Below are positions 24,820 to 31,932 of a DNA stretch of 64,000 nucleotides, piece by piece. This DNA comes from Bacteroides sp. GM023. GTDB lineage: Bacteria > Bacteroidota > Bacteroidia > Bacteroidales > Bacteroidaceae. A model generated the notes under the pieces. It ran no database searches. It worked only from the letters and a program-made list of their open reading frames with translations, and was not told where the DNA came from. The translations under genes and the position numbers were made by a program. The stretch's first letter is position 1. Every line of letters begins with the position of its first letter. The DNA is taken from positions 372,001 to 436,000 of the forward strand of contig NZ_JAAXGE010000009.1 of the NCBI RefSeq assembly GCF_014750685.1, given 5' to 3'.

Positions 24820-25329
24820 ATGGAAGAAGTAGTAATTTTGGGCGCGGACGGTCGCCCGGTGAAAGGTATGCAACTTGATAGAGGTACAATTCATCTAGGA
24901 GAAGCAAACGGCGGCTATATGGGTTGCACTAAAGAAAGTGTAACCGAATTACAGCAGGAACGGTTAGAACGTTTCACGAAGAACCGAAAAGCACACCAAA
25001 AAGAGTGCATGAGTGCGGCGTGCGACATCACCCCTATTATGTTGGCGGGGTTTGATAATCCATACGACGAAATACACAATCTAATATTGCAGGGATATAA
25101 TAACGCTATAGAAGCACAAGGTTTATTTTACCGGGTGGTTAATCAAGATGTAGAGATGAGGCGTTTATATAGGCGGGTGACCGAGGAAATGACAGCGAAA
25201 GAACTTGCTACCGAGTTTATTCTATCGTCTGGGAATGTCGAAGCGTTTAGAAGGTTCTGCGAGGAAAGAACCGGAAGCGCGCCGGGTGGAAGAGAGGAAG
25301 CGGGAAAGGTTCGGTTATTCGTTCGGTAA
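24820..25329 (+). CDS. Hypothetical 169-residue protein of the ssrA element
   Basis: The product is soluble and mixed in charge, starting EEVVILGADGRPVKGMQL. Helical segments follow, including LQQERLERFTKNRKAHQKECM and EMTAKELATEFILSSGNVEAFRRFCEERTG. No family is recognised. It sits 4 bp after the 49-residue gene and its stop overlaps or closely adjoins the next frame, as expected for a compact operon. Its GC content matches the rest of the element. Function unknown. Confidence 0.55.
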   Translation: MEEVVILGADGRPVKGMQLDRGTIHLGEANGGYMGCTKESVTELQQERLERFTKNRKAHQKECMSAACDITPIMLAGFDNPYDEIHNLILQGYNNAIEAQGLFYRVVNQDVEMRRLYRRVTEEMTAKELATEFILSSGNVEAFRRFCEERTGSAPGGREEAGKVRLFVR

Positions 25330-25342
25330 TGAATTTTATTAG

Positions 25343-25350
25343 TAACTTTG
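25343..25350 (+). promoter_or_regulatory. -7 promoter element before the last element gene
   Basis: TAACTTTG matches TAnnTTTG and lies 15 bp before the ATG at 25365. It falls within the longer possible frame from 25329, which favours the later start. Confidence 0.4.
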
Positions 25351-25364
25351 GCAAAAAAAAGAAG

Positions 25365-25703
25365 ATGATGGCTAGTAATGGTAAGAAAATAGAAACAAGG
25401 GTAGATTTGGAAATTTCCGAAATATTAGAGAAGGTTGCAAAGCGTCAAAAAACCTCTGTTTATGAACTTGTTAGAGGGTATATTAATAGTGGGTTAGCCG
25501 ATTCAGGAGACATTGAATTAGAAGGAAATGAAGGTTACCGCGAAGTATCAACCAGCGTAACCCAAAATGAATACGGATTATTAAAGGCTTTGGCGAATAA
25601 GTATAATACATCACCACGCATAATAGCTAATAAATGCTTAAGCAAGGGTATTGAGTTTGCATTTAAGAGTGCAATAGAAAATAAAGCACAGAATAAACGA
25701 TAG
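25365..25703 (+). CDS. Small ribbon-helix-helix-like protein at the right end of the element
   Basis: From the ATG at 25365 the product is 112 residues (MMASNGKK...). The frame extends up to 25329, but a -7 element (TAACTTTG) sits in that extension, so I prefer the later start. ETRVDLEISEILEKVAKRQKTSVYELVRGYINSGL (about 9-43) fits a ribbon-helix-helix fold, and a similar pattern recurs (STSVTQNEYGLLKALANKYNTSPRIIANKCLSKGI), so it may hold two RHH-like units. Such proteins bind DNA and may act on the nearby att region; this is inference. It is the last gene before attR. Confidence 0.55.
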   Translation: MMASNGKKIETRVDLEISEILEKVAKRQKTSVYELVRGYINSGLADSGDIELEGNEGYREVSTSVTQNEYGLLKALANKYNTSPRIIANKCLSKGIEFAFKSAIENKAQNKR

Positions 25704-25724
25704 AAATGCGGAATAATTTCTATC
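25699..25724 (+). terminator. Inverted repeat at the end of the last element gene, overlapping the ssrA promoter
   Basis: GATAGAAAT (25699-25707) and ATTTCTATC (25716-25724) are exact complements with an 8-nt loop. The left arm includes the stop region of the gene ending at 25703; the right arm overlaps the -7 TATCTTTG. It could end the operon and insulate ssrA. Confidence 0.4.
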
Positions 25725-25728
25725 TTTG
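25721..25728 (+). promoter_or_regulatory. Element-supplied promoter for ssrA (-7 element)
   Basis: TATCTTTG lies 121 bp before the tmRNA 5' end, almost the same as the 123 bp in the native left flank. Shared words around it (AACGATA, TTTCTATCTTTGCA, AATGTACCATTTGT) show it is a diverged copy of the native ssrA upstream region. I infer it keeps ssrA expressed after insertion. Confidence 0.6.
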
Positions 25729-25760
25729 CATCAAAGAAAGCAAGAATATAGGGAATAAAA

Positions 25761-25790
25761 TGTACCATTTGTCCCTTATTCGTCCCCCGG
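25761..25790 (+). repeat. Right copy of the 30-bp direct repeat (candidate integrase arm site)
   Basis: It begins TGTACCATTTGTCCC and ends CGTCCCCCGG. It matches the left copy (17463-17492) at 25 of 30 positions in the same orientation and lies 45 bp from the attR core. Confidence 0.55.
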
Positions 25791-25834
25791 ACTTTTAAAT
25801 GTTCTTGTAATCTTTTCATTTTTAGACCGTTACG

Positions 25835-25860
25835 AAGTCATGGGGTTGACTGGATTTGAC
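25835..25860 (+). other. attR: 26-bp direct repeat at the 5' end of intact ssrA
   Basis: Identical to 17306-17331. Here the sequence continues into full-length tmRNA, so the repeat restores the gene's first 19 bases. Confidence 0.85.
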
Positions 25861-26235
25861 AGCGGGTAGAAATGGTGGGTAAGCATGCAGTGGGTCGGTA
25901 ATTTCCACTCAAATCTCAGTTATCAAAATTTTATCTGGCGAAACTAATTACGCTCTTGCTGCTTAATCGAATCACAGTAGATTAGCTTAATCCAGGCACT
26001 AGGTGCCAGGACGAGACATCACTCGGAAGCTGTTGCTCCGAAGCATTCCGGTTCAGTGGTGCAGTAATATCGGGGATAGTTGGAAGTGGCCTCGCACTTC
26101 TAATGAAACTAAAGAGGATAAGGCAGGAGTTGATGGCTTTGGTTCTGTTCCTGCACGAAAAATTAGGCAAAGATAAGCATGTAGAAAGCTTATGATTTCC
26201 TCGTTTGGACGAGGGTTCGATTCCCTCCAGCTCCA
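25842..26235 (+). ncRNA. ssrA: tmRNA (transfer-messenger RNA)
   Basis: tmRNA rescues stalled ribosomes. The 5' GGGGTTG pairs with 3' CAGCTCC to give a seven-pair acceptor stem with the G-U pair at the third position that marks alanine identity. The T-arm GGTTCGATTCC is present. The 3' CCA is not encoded (A then CAAA). The tag frame at 25937-25966 reads GETNYALAA followed by TAA, the tag I know from Bacteroides. The length (~394 nt) is normal. The first 19 bases come from the element's attR copy, so the gene is intact despite the insertion immediately upstream. Mature ends are inferred by pairing. Confidence 0.95.
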
Positions 26236-26259
26236 CAAAAACAAAATGATAAGTTTTGT

Positions 26260-26300
26260 AAGTTCTTGAATTTTAATAATTCAGGAACTTTTCTTTTTCT
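26260..26300 (+). terminator. Intrinsic terminator of ssrA
   Basis: AAGTTCTTGAATT (26260-26272) pairs with AATTCAGGAACTT (26278-26290) with one G-U pair, followed by TTCTTTTTCT. Confidence 0.8.
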
Positions 26301-26386
26301 AAGCTCCTCTTTTTACTCCCTCAACTTTTATGCTCATTTGATTCAAGGTGGTTAGCGACTGTCAAACATGTAAACAGGAATTAGAG

Positions 26387-26421
26387 AAACAAGAGAAATA
26401 TGGTTTCTCTTGTTTTTTCTT
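26387..26421 (+). terminator. Second strong intrinsic terminator
   Basis: AAACAAGAGAAA (26387-26398) and its perfect complement (26404-26415), then TTTCTTTC. I see no gene between the ssrA terminator and this one (26301-26386), so it is either a backup terminator or marks an unseen short RNA. Confidence 0.75.
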
Positions 26422-26480
26422 TCTACAGTACTGAAATGATTTATTATAATAAAAAAGTTTTTTGTTTTTGAATATTAGAA

Positions 26481-26488
26481 TATATTTG
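26481..26488 (+). promoter_or_regulatory. -7 promoter element of the ECF sigma gene
   Basis: TATATTTG, 29 bp before the ATG at 26518, with TTTG at 26461-26464 as a possible -33 element (short 16-bp spacer). This is the housekeeping-type Bacteroides promoter. Confidence 0.6.
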
Positions 26489-26517
26489 CAATGCATTACA
26501 ATTAAAACAAAAAAAGC

Positions 26518-27132
26518 ATGACCGCCTCTAATAAAATGGATGATAAAATTCTGTGGAACCTTTTAATAAAAGGTGATCAAAAGGCTTTGGAGATACTTTA
26601 CCAAAAATATTATCCTCTTCTGTTGAATTATGGTTTAAGGTGCAGTACAGACAGAGAATTGGTAAAAGATTGTATTCAAGATCTTTTTATAAATTTATAT
26701 CAGAATACTCATATCAATGTTGCTAGTGTAACTGTTCGTTCTTATCTGTTAAGAGCCTTAAGGAATAATCTTACCTATAAATTAATATCTGATAAAGAGG
26801 TGGATTCATTGGATAATTCAGTTTTCCATATTCCGGTCAATGAAGACCTGTTTGAACAGTTATTTCCTAAAAATGATCGTGATGTATGGTTGGCTCGCCG
26901 TCTATTGGAGGCTATTTCACAGTTATCTCCAAATCAAAGAACAGTTCTTTATTTACGTTATGTGGAAGATCTTTCGTATAGGGAGATTGCAGATGTCATG
27001 AATATGAATATACAATCATCTATGAACTTATCTAGTCGGGCCTTGACAAAATTACGTAGTTTAATGGTTCAAGATGAGTGTTTTTTAGGTATATGGCAAT
27101 TATTTCTTATGAAAATGGTATTATCTATATAA
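26518..27132 (+). CDS. ECF-type RNA polymerase sigma factor
   Basis: The 204-residue product is a FecI-like sigma-70 factor. Region 2 spans about 12-85 (LWNLLIKGDQKALEILYQKYYPLLLNYG, DCIQDLFINLYQ) and region 4 about 125-185 (AISQLSPNQRTVLYLRYVEDLSYREIADVMNMN). The C-terminal tail is hydrophobic (FLGIWQLFLMKMVL). It heads the operon-like cluster of anti-sigma, SusC with STN domain and SusD. Family knowledge says such sigma factors are released when the STN domain of the transporter signals through the FecR-type anti-sigma factor, switching on the susC/susD genes. Confidence 0.92.
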   Translation: MTASNKMDDKILWNLLIKGDQKALEILYQKYYPLLLNYGLRCSTDRELVKDCIQDLFINLYQNTHINVASVTVRSYLLRALRNNLTYKLISDKEVDSLDNSVFHIPVNEDLFEQLFPKNDRDVWLARRLLEAISQLSPNQRTVLYLRYVEDLSYREIADVMNMNIQSSMNLSSRALTKLRSLMVQDECFLGIWQLFLMKMVLSI

Positions 27133-27277
27133 ATAGCAGTGGCTATATTGACTTGATTATTAGATAAATATAAAAGAAACAGTACTTCTTATTACTTTTT
27201 ACTCAAAAAAAATGTTCGAATAGTGAGTAGGTTTTTCCTTTAATTCCATTCTAATTATACAATAAAAGAGGATAAAA

Positions 27278-28354
27278 ATGAAATATAGTAGAATGGATAT
27301 CAGAAATATTGTACGCAATCTTATAGATTATTTTAAAATGCAGAACGAAACTCCTTCTCAAAAGGAAATGGCTGAGATATGGAGTAAAATAAAAGAAGGC
27401 ATTGAAAAGAAAAAACGAAGAAGGAGAAAGAAATATATACTTGTGACAATAGCTTTTGCAGCCGCTTTTATTGGGTGTATATGGTTGGGACTTGAATGGT
27501 CTTCTTTTAACGATAAGTCGGATATTTCCATAATAGCAGCCCAAATGTCAAATGAAAGTATAGAAGGAGAAGATATCCGTTTAATTGTCTCTCAGGAAGA
27601 GGTTCTTCATGTGAAGAAAGGATCTACAGTAACTTACTCACAAGATGGAATTGTGAGTGTAGATGAAGAAAAGGTTTCTAAAAATGTTACAGAAAACTTG
27701 TACAACCAGATTATTGTTCCTAAAGGCAAATATACCCGTTTGATTTTAGCTGACGGTTCTAGTTTGCATATTAATGCGGGTACCAAAGTGATTTATCCTA
27801 AGCATTTTGAGAAAAGTAAACGTGAAATCTTTGTAGACGGAGAGATTTTTATTGATGTAAAACGGGATGAGTCTGCCCCTTTTGTAGTGAAAACGGCGCA
27901 ATTTGAAGTACAAGTATTGGGAACTGCTTTTGATATAAAGGCTTATAGTGATACATTCGAAAATGCGGAAGTTGTTTTAGTACGTGGAAAGGTAAATGTG
28001 AAAAGTAAATCGGGCAAAGAACTATCTCTTTCTCCTGATGACAAGGCCGTAATTTTATCTGATGGCCTGATTGAAAAGTCTTCAGTAGATGCGGAAGAAT
28101 ATGTACTTTGGACTAAAGGTATATTGTCTTTGAATAATGATCCTTTGAATGTAGTTCTGGCAAAATTGAGTCGATATTACGGAGTTGATATTCATTGTAC
28201 CGATAATATTTCAGATATAAAGATTGCAGGTAAAATAGATTTGGAATGTGGAATAGATGAAGCACTGAAAAGAATATCTGTTACAGGGAGCTTCTCATTT
28301 TCAAAACAGGAGAATGTCTATATGTTAAAACCTTTGGAGACAATTGTACAATAA
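27278..28354 (+). CDS. FecR-type anti-sigma factor
   Basis: The 358-residue protein has a cytoplasmic N-terminal part (about 1-50) ending in a very basic stretch (KKKRRRRKK), one transmembrane segment (about 53-73), a periplasmic FecR domain (about 148-240: VPKGKYTRLILADGSSLHINAGTKVIYP, VDGEIFIDVKRDESAPFVVKT) and a C-terminal DUF4974-like domain (LSLNNDPLNVVLAKLSRYYGVDI). It would hold the upstream sigma factor at the membrane until the SusC homolog signals substrate binding. It follows the sigma gene after 145 bp, in which I see no gene. Confidence 0.93.
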   Translation: MKYSRMDIRNIVRNLIDYFKMQNETPSQKEMAEIWSKIKEGIEKKKRRRRKKYILVTIAFAAAFIGCIWLGLEWSSFNDKSDISIIAAQMSNESIEGEDIRLIVSQEEVLHVKKGSTVTYSQDGIVSVDEEKVSKNVTENLYNQIIVPKGKYTRLILADGSSLHINAGTKVIYPKHFEKSKREIFVDGEIFIDVKRDESAPFVVKTAQFEVQVLGTAFDIKAYSDTFENAEVVLVRGKVNVKSKSGKELSLSPDDKAVILSDGLIEKSSVDAEEYVLWTKGILSLNNDPLNVVLAKLSRYYGVDIHCTDNISDIKIAGKIDLECGIDEALKRISVTGSFSFSKQENVYMLKPLETIVQ

Positions 28355-28425
28355 AATATGAAACCGAATGTTTAATCTTAAAAAAGAAATACGTATGATT
28401 ACATGAAAGCTTTATCGAATTAAAG

Positions 28426-28458
28426 AATCCAAGCAATACCGCAAATATTGCTTGGATT
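28426..28458 (+). promoter_or_regulatory. Perfect 13-bp hairpin in the leader of the STN-type susC gene
   Basis: AATCCAAGCAATA (28426-28438) and its complement (28446-28458) around a 7-nt loop, 46 bp before the ATG at 28505. There is no T-run, so it is more like an RNA control element or processing site than a terminator. Confidence 0.55.
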
Positions 28459-28504
28459 AAGTGAGGAACACCAAATTCTGGTATTATATCAATCTTACAA
28501 AATT

Positions 28505-31500
28505 ATGGAAATAAAGTTGAAAAACGCAATCATAATGAATCGATTAACGAAAATTATGTTTGTACTGGGATTCCTGTTGACTTCAGTATGGAGTTATTCG
28601 AGTAATTCCGTATACGCACAAAATCAAAAGTTTACTTTTGAATTTAAACAAACCTCTATTAAAGCGATTTTTCAGTATATTGAAAAACATAGTGAATTCA
28701 TTTTCATGTATCGCACTGATTTACTTGATACATCTAAAAAAGTATCAGTAAAAGTAGAGAAGCAAGGTGTGGAGCAAATCCTTGGGCAGGTGCTGAAGGG
28801 AACGGCTATCACTTATGAAATAAATGACCGTCAGATTGTTTTGAAAAAAAGTGTAGATGAACAAAAAACAGTTCCGCAACAATCCAAACAGAAGCAACTG
28901 ATCCAAGGGCTTGTCAAGGATGAGAAAGGAGAAGTGATTATTGGAGCAACGATTCACGTGAAGAATACAGGAATTGGTACGGCTACCAACATGGACGGAA
29001 AATTCACTATTGCTGCTGACGATTCGGAAATATTAGTAATTTCATATGTTGGTATGACGGCAAAGGAAATAAAGATCCAAAAAGGAACTTCATATTATAA
29101 AATTACTTTGGAGCCTAATGCAACGTTAGATGAAGTCGTGATAAATGCCGGTATTATTTCAAGAAATAAACTGGGGTTTACAGGCTCATACACCACTGTC
29201 AGTCAAGAAGAATTAAAGTCTGTAGGTGGCATAAACCTAGTTCAGGCGTTGAAGTCTTTAGATCCATCCTTTGTAATTATGGATAATAACCTGGCAGGTT
29301 CAGACCCAAACACCATGGCTGCCATAACCATGCGCGGAGGTACTACCGTCGACTTCAAGACGGATATCGACGATTACAGTGCCAACTCCAATCAGCCTTT
29401 GTATATCTTGGATGGATTTGAGACTACACTTGAAACTATTAATGACTTGGACATTAACCGCATAGAATCCATTACTTTATTGAAAGATGCCGGTTCTACC
29501 GCCATTTACGGTGCGAAAGGCGCCAATGGTGTAGTGGTAGTAGAAACCTTAAAGCCTAAAGAAGGTGAATTGATGGTCAATTATAGCGGCAATTTCCAAC
29601 TTGCCGTAGCCGATCTTAGCGCATACAACATGATGAATGCTGCTGAAAAACTAGAGTTCGAAGCATTGGCCGGACGTTATGGAGATTTGAACGATTTATT
29701 GAATAATAGCAGCAATATCAAGCTTTATAATGACAATTTGGCACGCTTGGCACAAGGTATAGATACTTACTGGTTAAAAGTACCTATACGGACTGCATTC
29801 ACACATGACCACTCCTTAAATATTTCTGGTGGTTCCAAATCTATTTTATACCAGATAGGTGTTAATTACAGAAAAGTAGAAGGAGTAATGAAAGGCTCCG
29901 ACCGTGAATCATTCGGTGGAAACGTACGGGTAAGCTATCGTACCGGAAAAGTAAACATTGCCAACAACTTGACCGTGGGCATAACCAATTCGGACAACAG
30001 CAACTGGGGCTCTTTCCAGTCATTTGCTAATGCGAATCCGTATTTTAGAATGCAAAATGACGACGGCACCATTCCAATGATGTTGGACGAAATTAAAATC
30101 ATGAACGGTCAGACTGATACTCATTCAGCTTCTGCTGTTAATCCTTATTATAATGCGATGCTTTATGGATATAACAATAGCGGCTCTTTCAACTTAACCA
30201 ACAATACCTCATTCGACTGGTTTATAAACGACCAATGGAGATGGCAGGCATCGTTAAGTCTTTTTACAACCAAAGTAGAAACGGAATCATTCAAAGATCC
30301 GCGCCACAGCGATTATAGAGATCAAACTGACTATACGAAAAAAGGAAGTTATAGCAGTTCGTACAATTCGGACTGGGGATATCGTGCCAATACTAGTATC
30401 AGCTACGGACAATCGTTCTTGGAGTCACACAACCTGACCTTCATAGGAAGAGCAGCCATAGAAGAAATGAATAAGAACGGTAAGAGCTTCTCTGTGACCG
30501 GTTTTCCCGAAGGAGTGATGGGTATCCCAAGCTATGCTACCGGTTATCCGGAAAACGGTAAACCCGGATATAGCATAAAAAAGAGCAGATCGGCTTCTTT
30601 TTTGTTGGCATTTAACTATAATTACAAGTATCGTTACCTTTTTGACTTCAACTACAATTTGGACGGTGCTAATTCTTTTGGGAAAAACAAGAAATTTCAA
30701 GATTTCTGGTCTGTAGGATTGGGATGGAATATACATAAGGAAGCCTTTGCGGAAAGTTGGAAGTGGTTGCAGGAATTCAAACTCAGAACGACGTACGGAA
30801 TCAATGGTAATCAGAATGTAAGCAATGTAAATGAAGATGTTTACCAATACTATTCCGGCAATGACGTTTTCGGCCTGGCTTCTTATTTAAGTCAATATGC
30901 TAACCCCGACCTTAAATGGCAGATTGCCAAGAAATTCTCAGCTGGCTTGAACTTCACAACGATCGACAATCGTTTGAATGTTACATTTGATGTATATAGG
31001 ACAAAAACAAATCCTTTGGTGGTTAGTTTAGCTCAACGCCCGTCTACTGGTGTGGGAAGTCTTCCTGTTAACGTAGGTTTTCTGGATACGAAAGGGATGG
31101 AGTTTAAAATCAACTATAACATCATCCGGAATACAAAGGAACGAATTTTCCTGCGCGTTGGATTAACCGGTTCTACCACATCTTCCAAGTACGGAAATTT
31201 TGATAATAAATTGGCGGAGCTGAACCAGGCATATCAAAGAACTTCCGAAGAAGAAGGGACAAACGCCAATCAGAACATCAATTCACTACTCCAATATGAA
31301 GATGGACAAAGTCCTACTACCTTATGGGCAGTACGTTCGTTAGGTATTGATCCTGCTACCGGAAATGAAATATTCTTAACTAAAGACGGTAAACCTACAT
31401 TCACTTATAATGCGGATGACCGTGTGCCTGTTGCAGACAGTAATCCGGATATTCAGGGAGTGTTTAATGTAAGTTTCACGTATAAAAGATTAGAAGTTTC

Positions 31501-31912
31501 CATGTTCTTCCGTTATAAATTAGGCGCTCACAACTTCAATAGAGCTCTATATCAAAAAGTGGAAAACATAGGAAAGACTTCTTTGGTATATAATCAAGAC
31601 CGTCGTGCCTTGTATGACAGGTGGAAACAACCCGGAGACATTGCCCAATTTAAGAATATCGTGGCAGGTTCCACTCCTAACACACCGGTTTCATCACGTT
31701 TCATACAGAAAGACGATCAGTTCCGGGGAGAAAGCTTTAAAATCTCCTACGATTTCACCAAAGACAAGTGGATCAAGAAGTGGTATCTCAAAGATCTCAG
31801 AGTACATTTCTCCATGCAGGAGTTATTCGTGATAAGCTCCATGAAACAGGAACGTGGATTGGATTATCCTTTCCAGCGAGCATTTTCGGCAGGTATAAGT
31901 GCCAGATTTTAA
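28505..31912 (+). CDS. SusC-like TonB-dependent transporter with STN signalling domain
   Basis: Starting at ATG 28505 (or 28535) gives a normal signal peptide ending near NSVYAQ; an earlier TTG start would fall inside the leader hairpin. Next come an STN domain (FEFKQTSIKAIFQYIEKHSEFIFMYR to ITYEINDRQIVLKK), a carboxypeptidase-regulatory-like domain (IQGLVKDEKGEVIIGATI), a TonB-box region (LDEVVINAG), a plug (TMRGGTTVDF, PLYILDGFE, IYGAKGANGV) and a C-terminal barrel ending in RF. The STN domain is the part that talks to FecR-type anti-sigma factors, matching the two upstream genes. The substrate is unknown; no glycosidase sits inside the operon itself. Confidence 0.93.
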   Translation: MEIKLKNAIIMNRLTKIMFVLGFLLTSVWSYSSNSVYAQNQKFTFEFKQTSIKAIFQYIEKHSEFIFMYRTDLLDTSKKVSVKVEKQGVEQILGQVLKGTAITYEINDRQIVLKKSVDEQKTVPQQSKQKQLIQGLVKDEKGEVIIGATIHVKNTGIGTATNMDGKFTIAADDSEILVISYVGMTAKEIKIQKGTSYYKITLEPNATLDEVVINAGIISRNKLGFTGSYTTVSQEELKSVGGINLVQALKSLDPSFVIMDNNLAGSDPNTMAAITMRGGTTVDFKTDIDDYSANSNQPLYILDGFETTLETINDLDINRIESITLLKDAGSTAIYGAKGANGVVVVETLKPKEGELMVNYSGNFQLAVADLSAYNMMNAAEKLEFEALAGRYGDLNDLLNNSSNIKLYNDNLARLAQGIDTYWLKVPIRTAFTHDHSLNISGGSKSILYQIGVNYRKVEGVMKGSDRESFGGNVRVSYRTGKVNIANNLTVGITNSDNSNWGSFQSFANANPYFRMQNDDGTIPMMLDEIKIMNGQTDTHSASAVNPYYNAMLYGYNNSGSFNLTNNTSFDWFINDQWRWQASLSLFTTKVETESFKDPRHSDYRDQTDYTKKGSYSSSYNSDWGYRANTSISYGQSFLESHNLTFIGRAAIEEMNKNGKSFSVTGFPEGVMGIPSYATGYPENGKPGYSIKKSRSASFLLAFNYNYKYRYLFDFNYNLDGANSFGKNKKFQDFWSVGLGWNIHKEAFAESWKWLQEFKLRTTYGINGNQNVSNVNEDVYQYYSGNDVFGLASYLSQYANPDLKWQIAKKFSAGLNFTTIDNRLNVTFDVYRTKTNPLVVSLAQRPSTGVGSLPVNVGFLDTKGMEFKINYNIIRNTKERIFLRVGLTGSTTSSKYGNFDNKLAELNQAYQRTSEEEGTNANQNINSLLQYEDGQSPTTLWAVRSLGIDPATGNEIFLTKDGKPTFTYNADDRVPVADSNPDIQGVFNVSFTYKRLEVSMFFRYKLGAHNFNRALYQKVENIGKTSLVYNQDRRALYDRWKQPGDIAQFKNIVAGSTPNTPVSSRFIQKDDQFRGESFKISYDFTKDKWIKKWYLKDLRVHFSMQELFVISSMKQERGLDYPFQRAFSAGISARF

Positions 31913-31932
31913 TTTTAACATATAAACGAAAC

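Larger units (their letters stand above)
17306..25860 (+). mobile_element. Integrative element inserted at the 5' end of ssrA (about 8.5 kb)
   Basis: The element is bounded by a perfect 26-bp direct repeat (17306-17331 and 25835-25860), with a tyrosine-recombinase gene as its first gene beside attL and the intact tmRNA gene beyond attR. Contents in order: integrase, three small DNA-binding proteins, rolling-circle-type Rep, RHH protein, BRO-type antirepressor, non-coding repeat region, ORF6N antirepressor and XRE repressor on the opposite strand, then a divergent run of small genes. I see no capsid, portal, terminase, Zot-like ATPase, relaxase or conjugation gene, so it looks like a satellite, a cryptic phage relative or an integrative plasmid that depends on a helper. 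Most tmRNA-targeted elements use the 3' end; this one uses the 5' end. Confidence 0.85.

Noticed and set aside
17306..25860. Conjugative or mobilisable transposon of the NBU type
   Set aside because: No relaxase (mob) gene or oriT-like features were recognised, and the Rep type and antirepressors point to a phage-like element.
25982..26244. Two overlapping minus-strand frames of 63-84 codons
   Set aside because: They lie inside tmRNA, which explains the sequence fully.
26301..26386. tRNA or other structured RNA between two terminators
   Set aside because: No cloverleaf or T-arm signature was found; left as unexplained.
31768..31932. N-terminal extension of the second susD gene
   Set aside because: It overlaps the end of susC and hides the proper signal peptide that begins at 31933.
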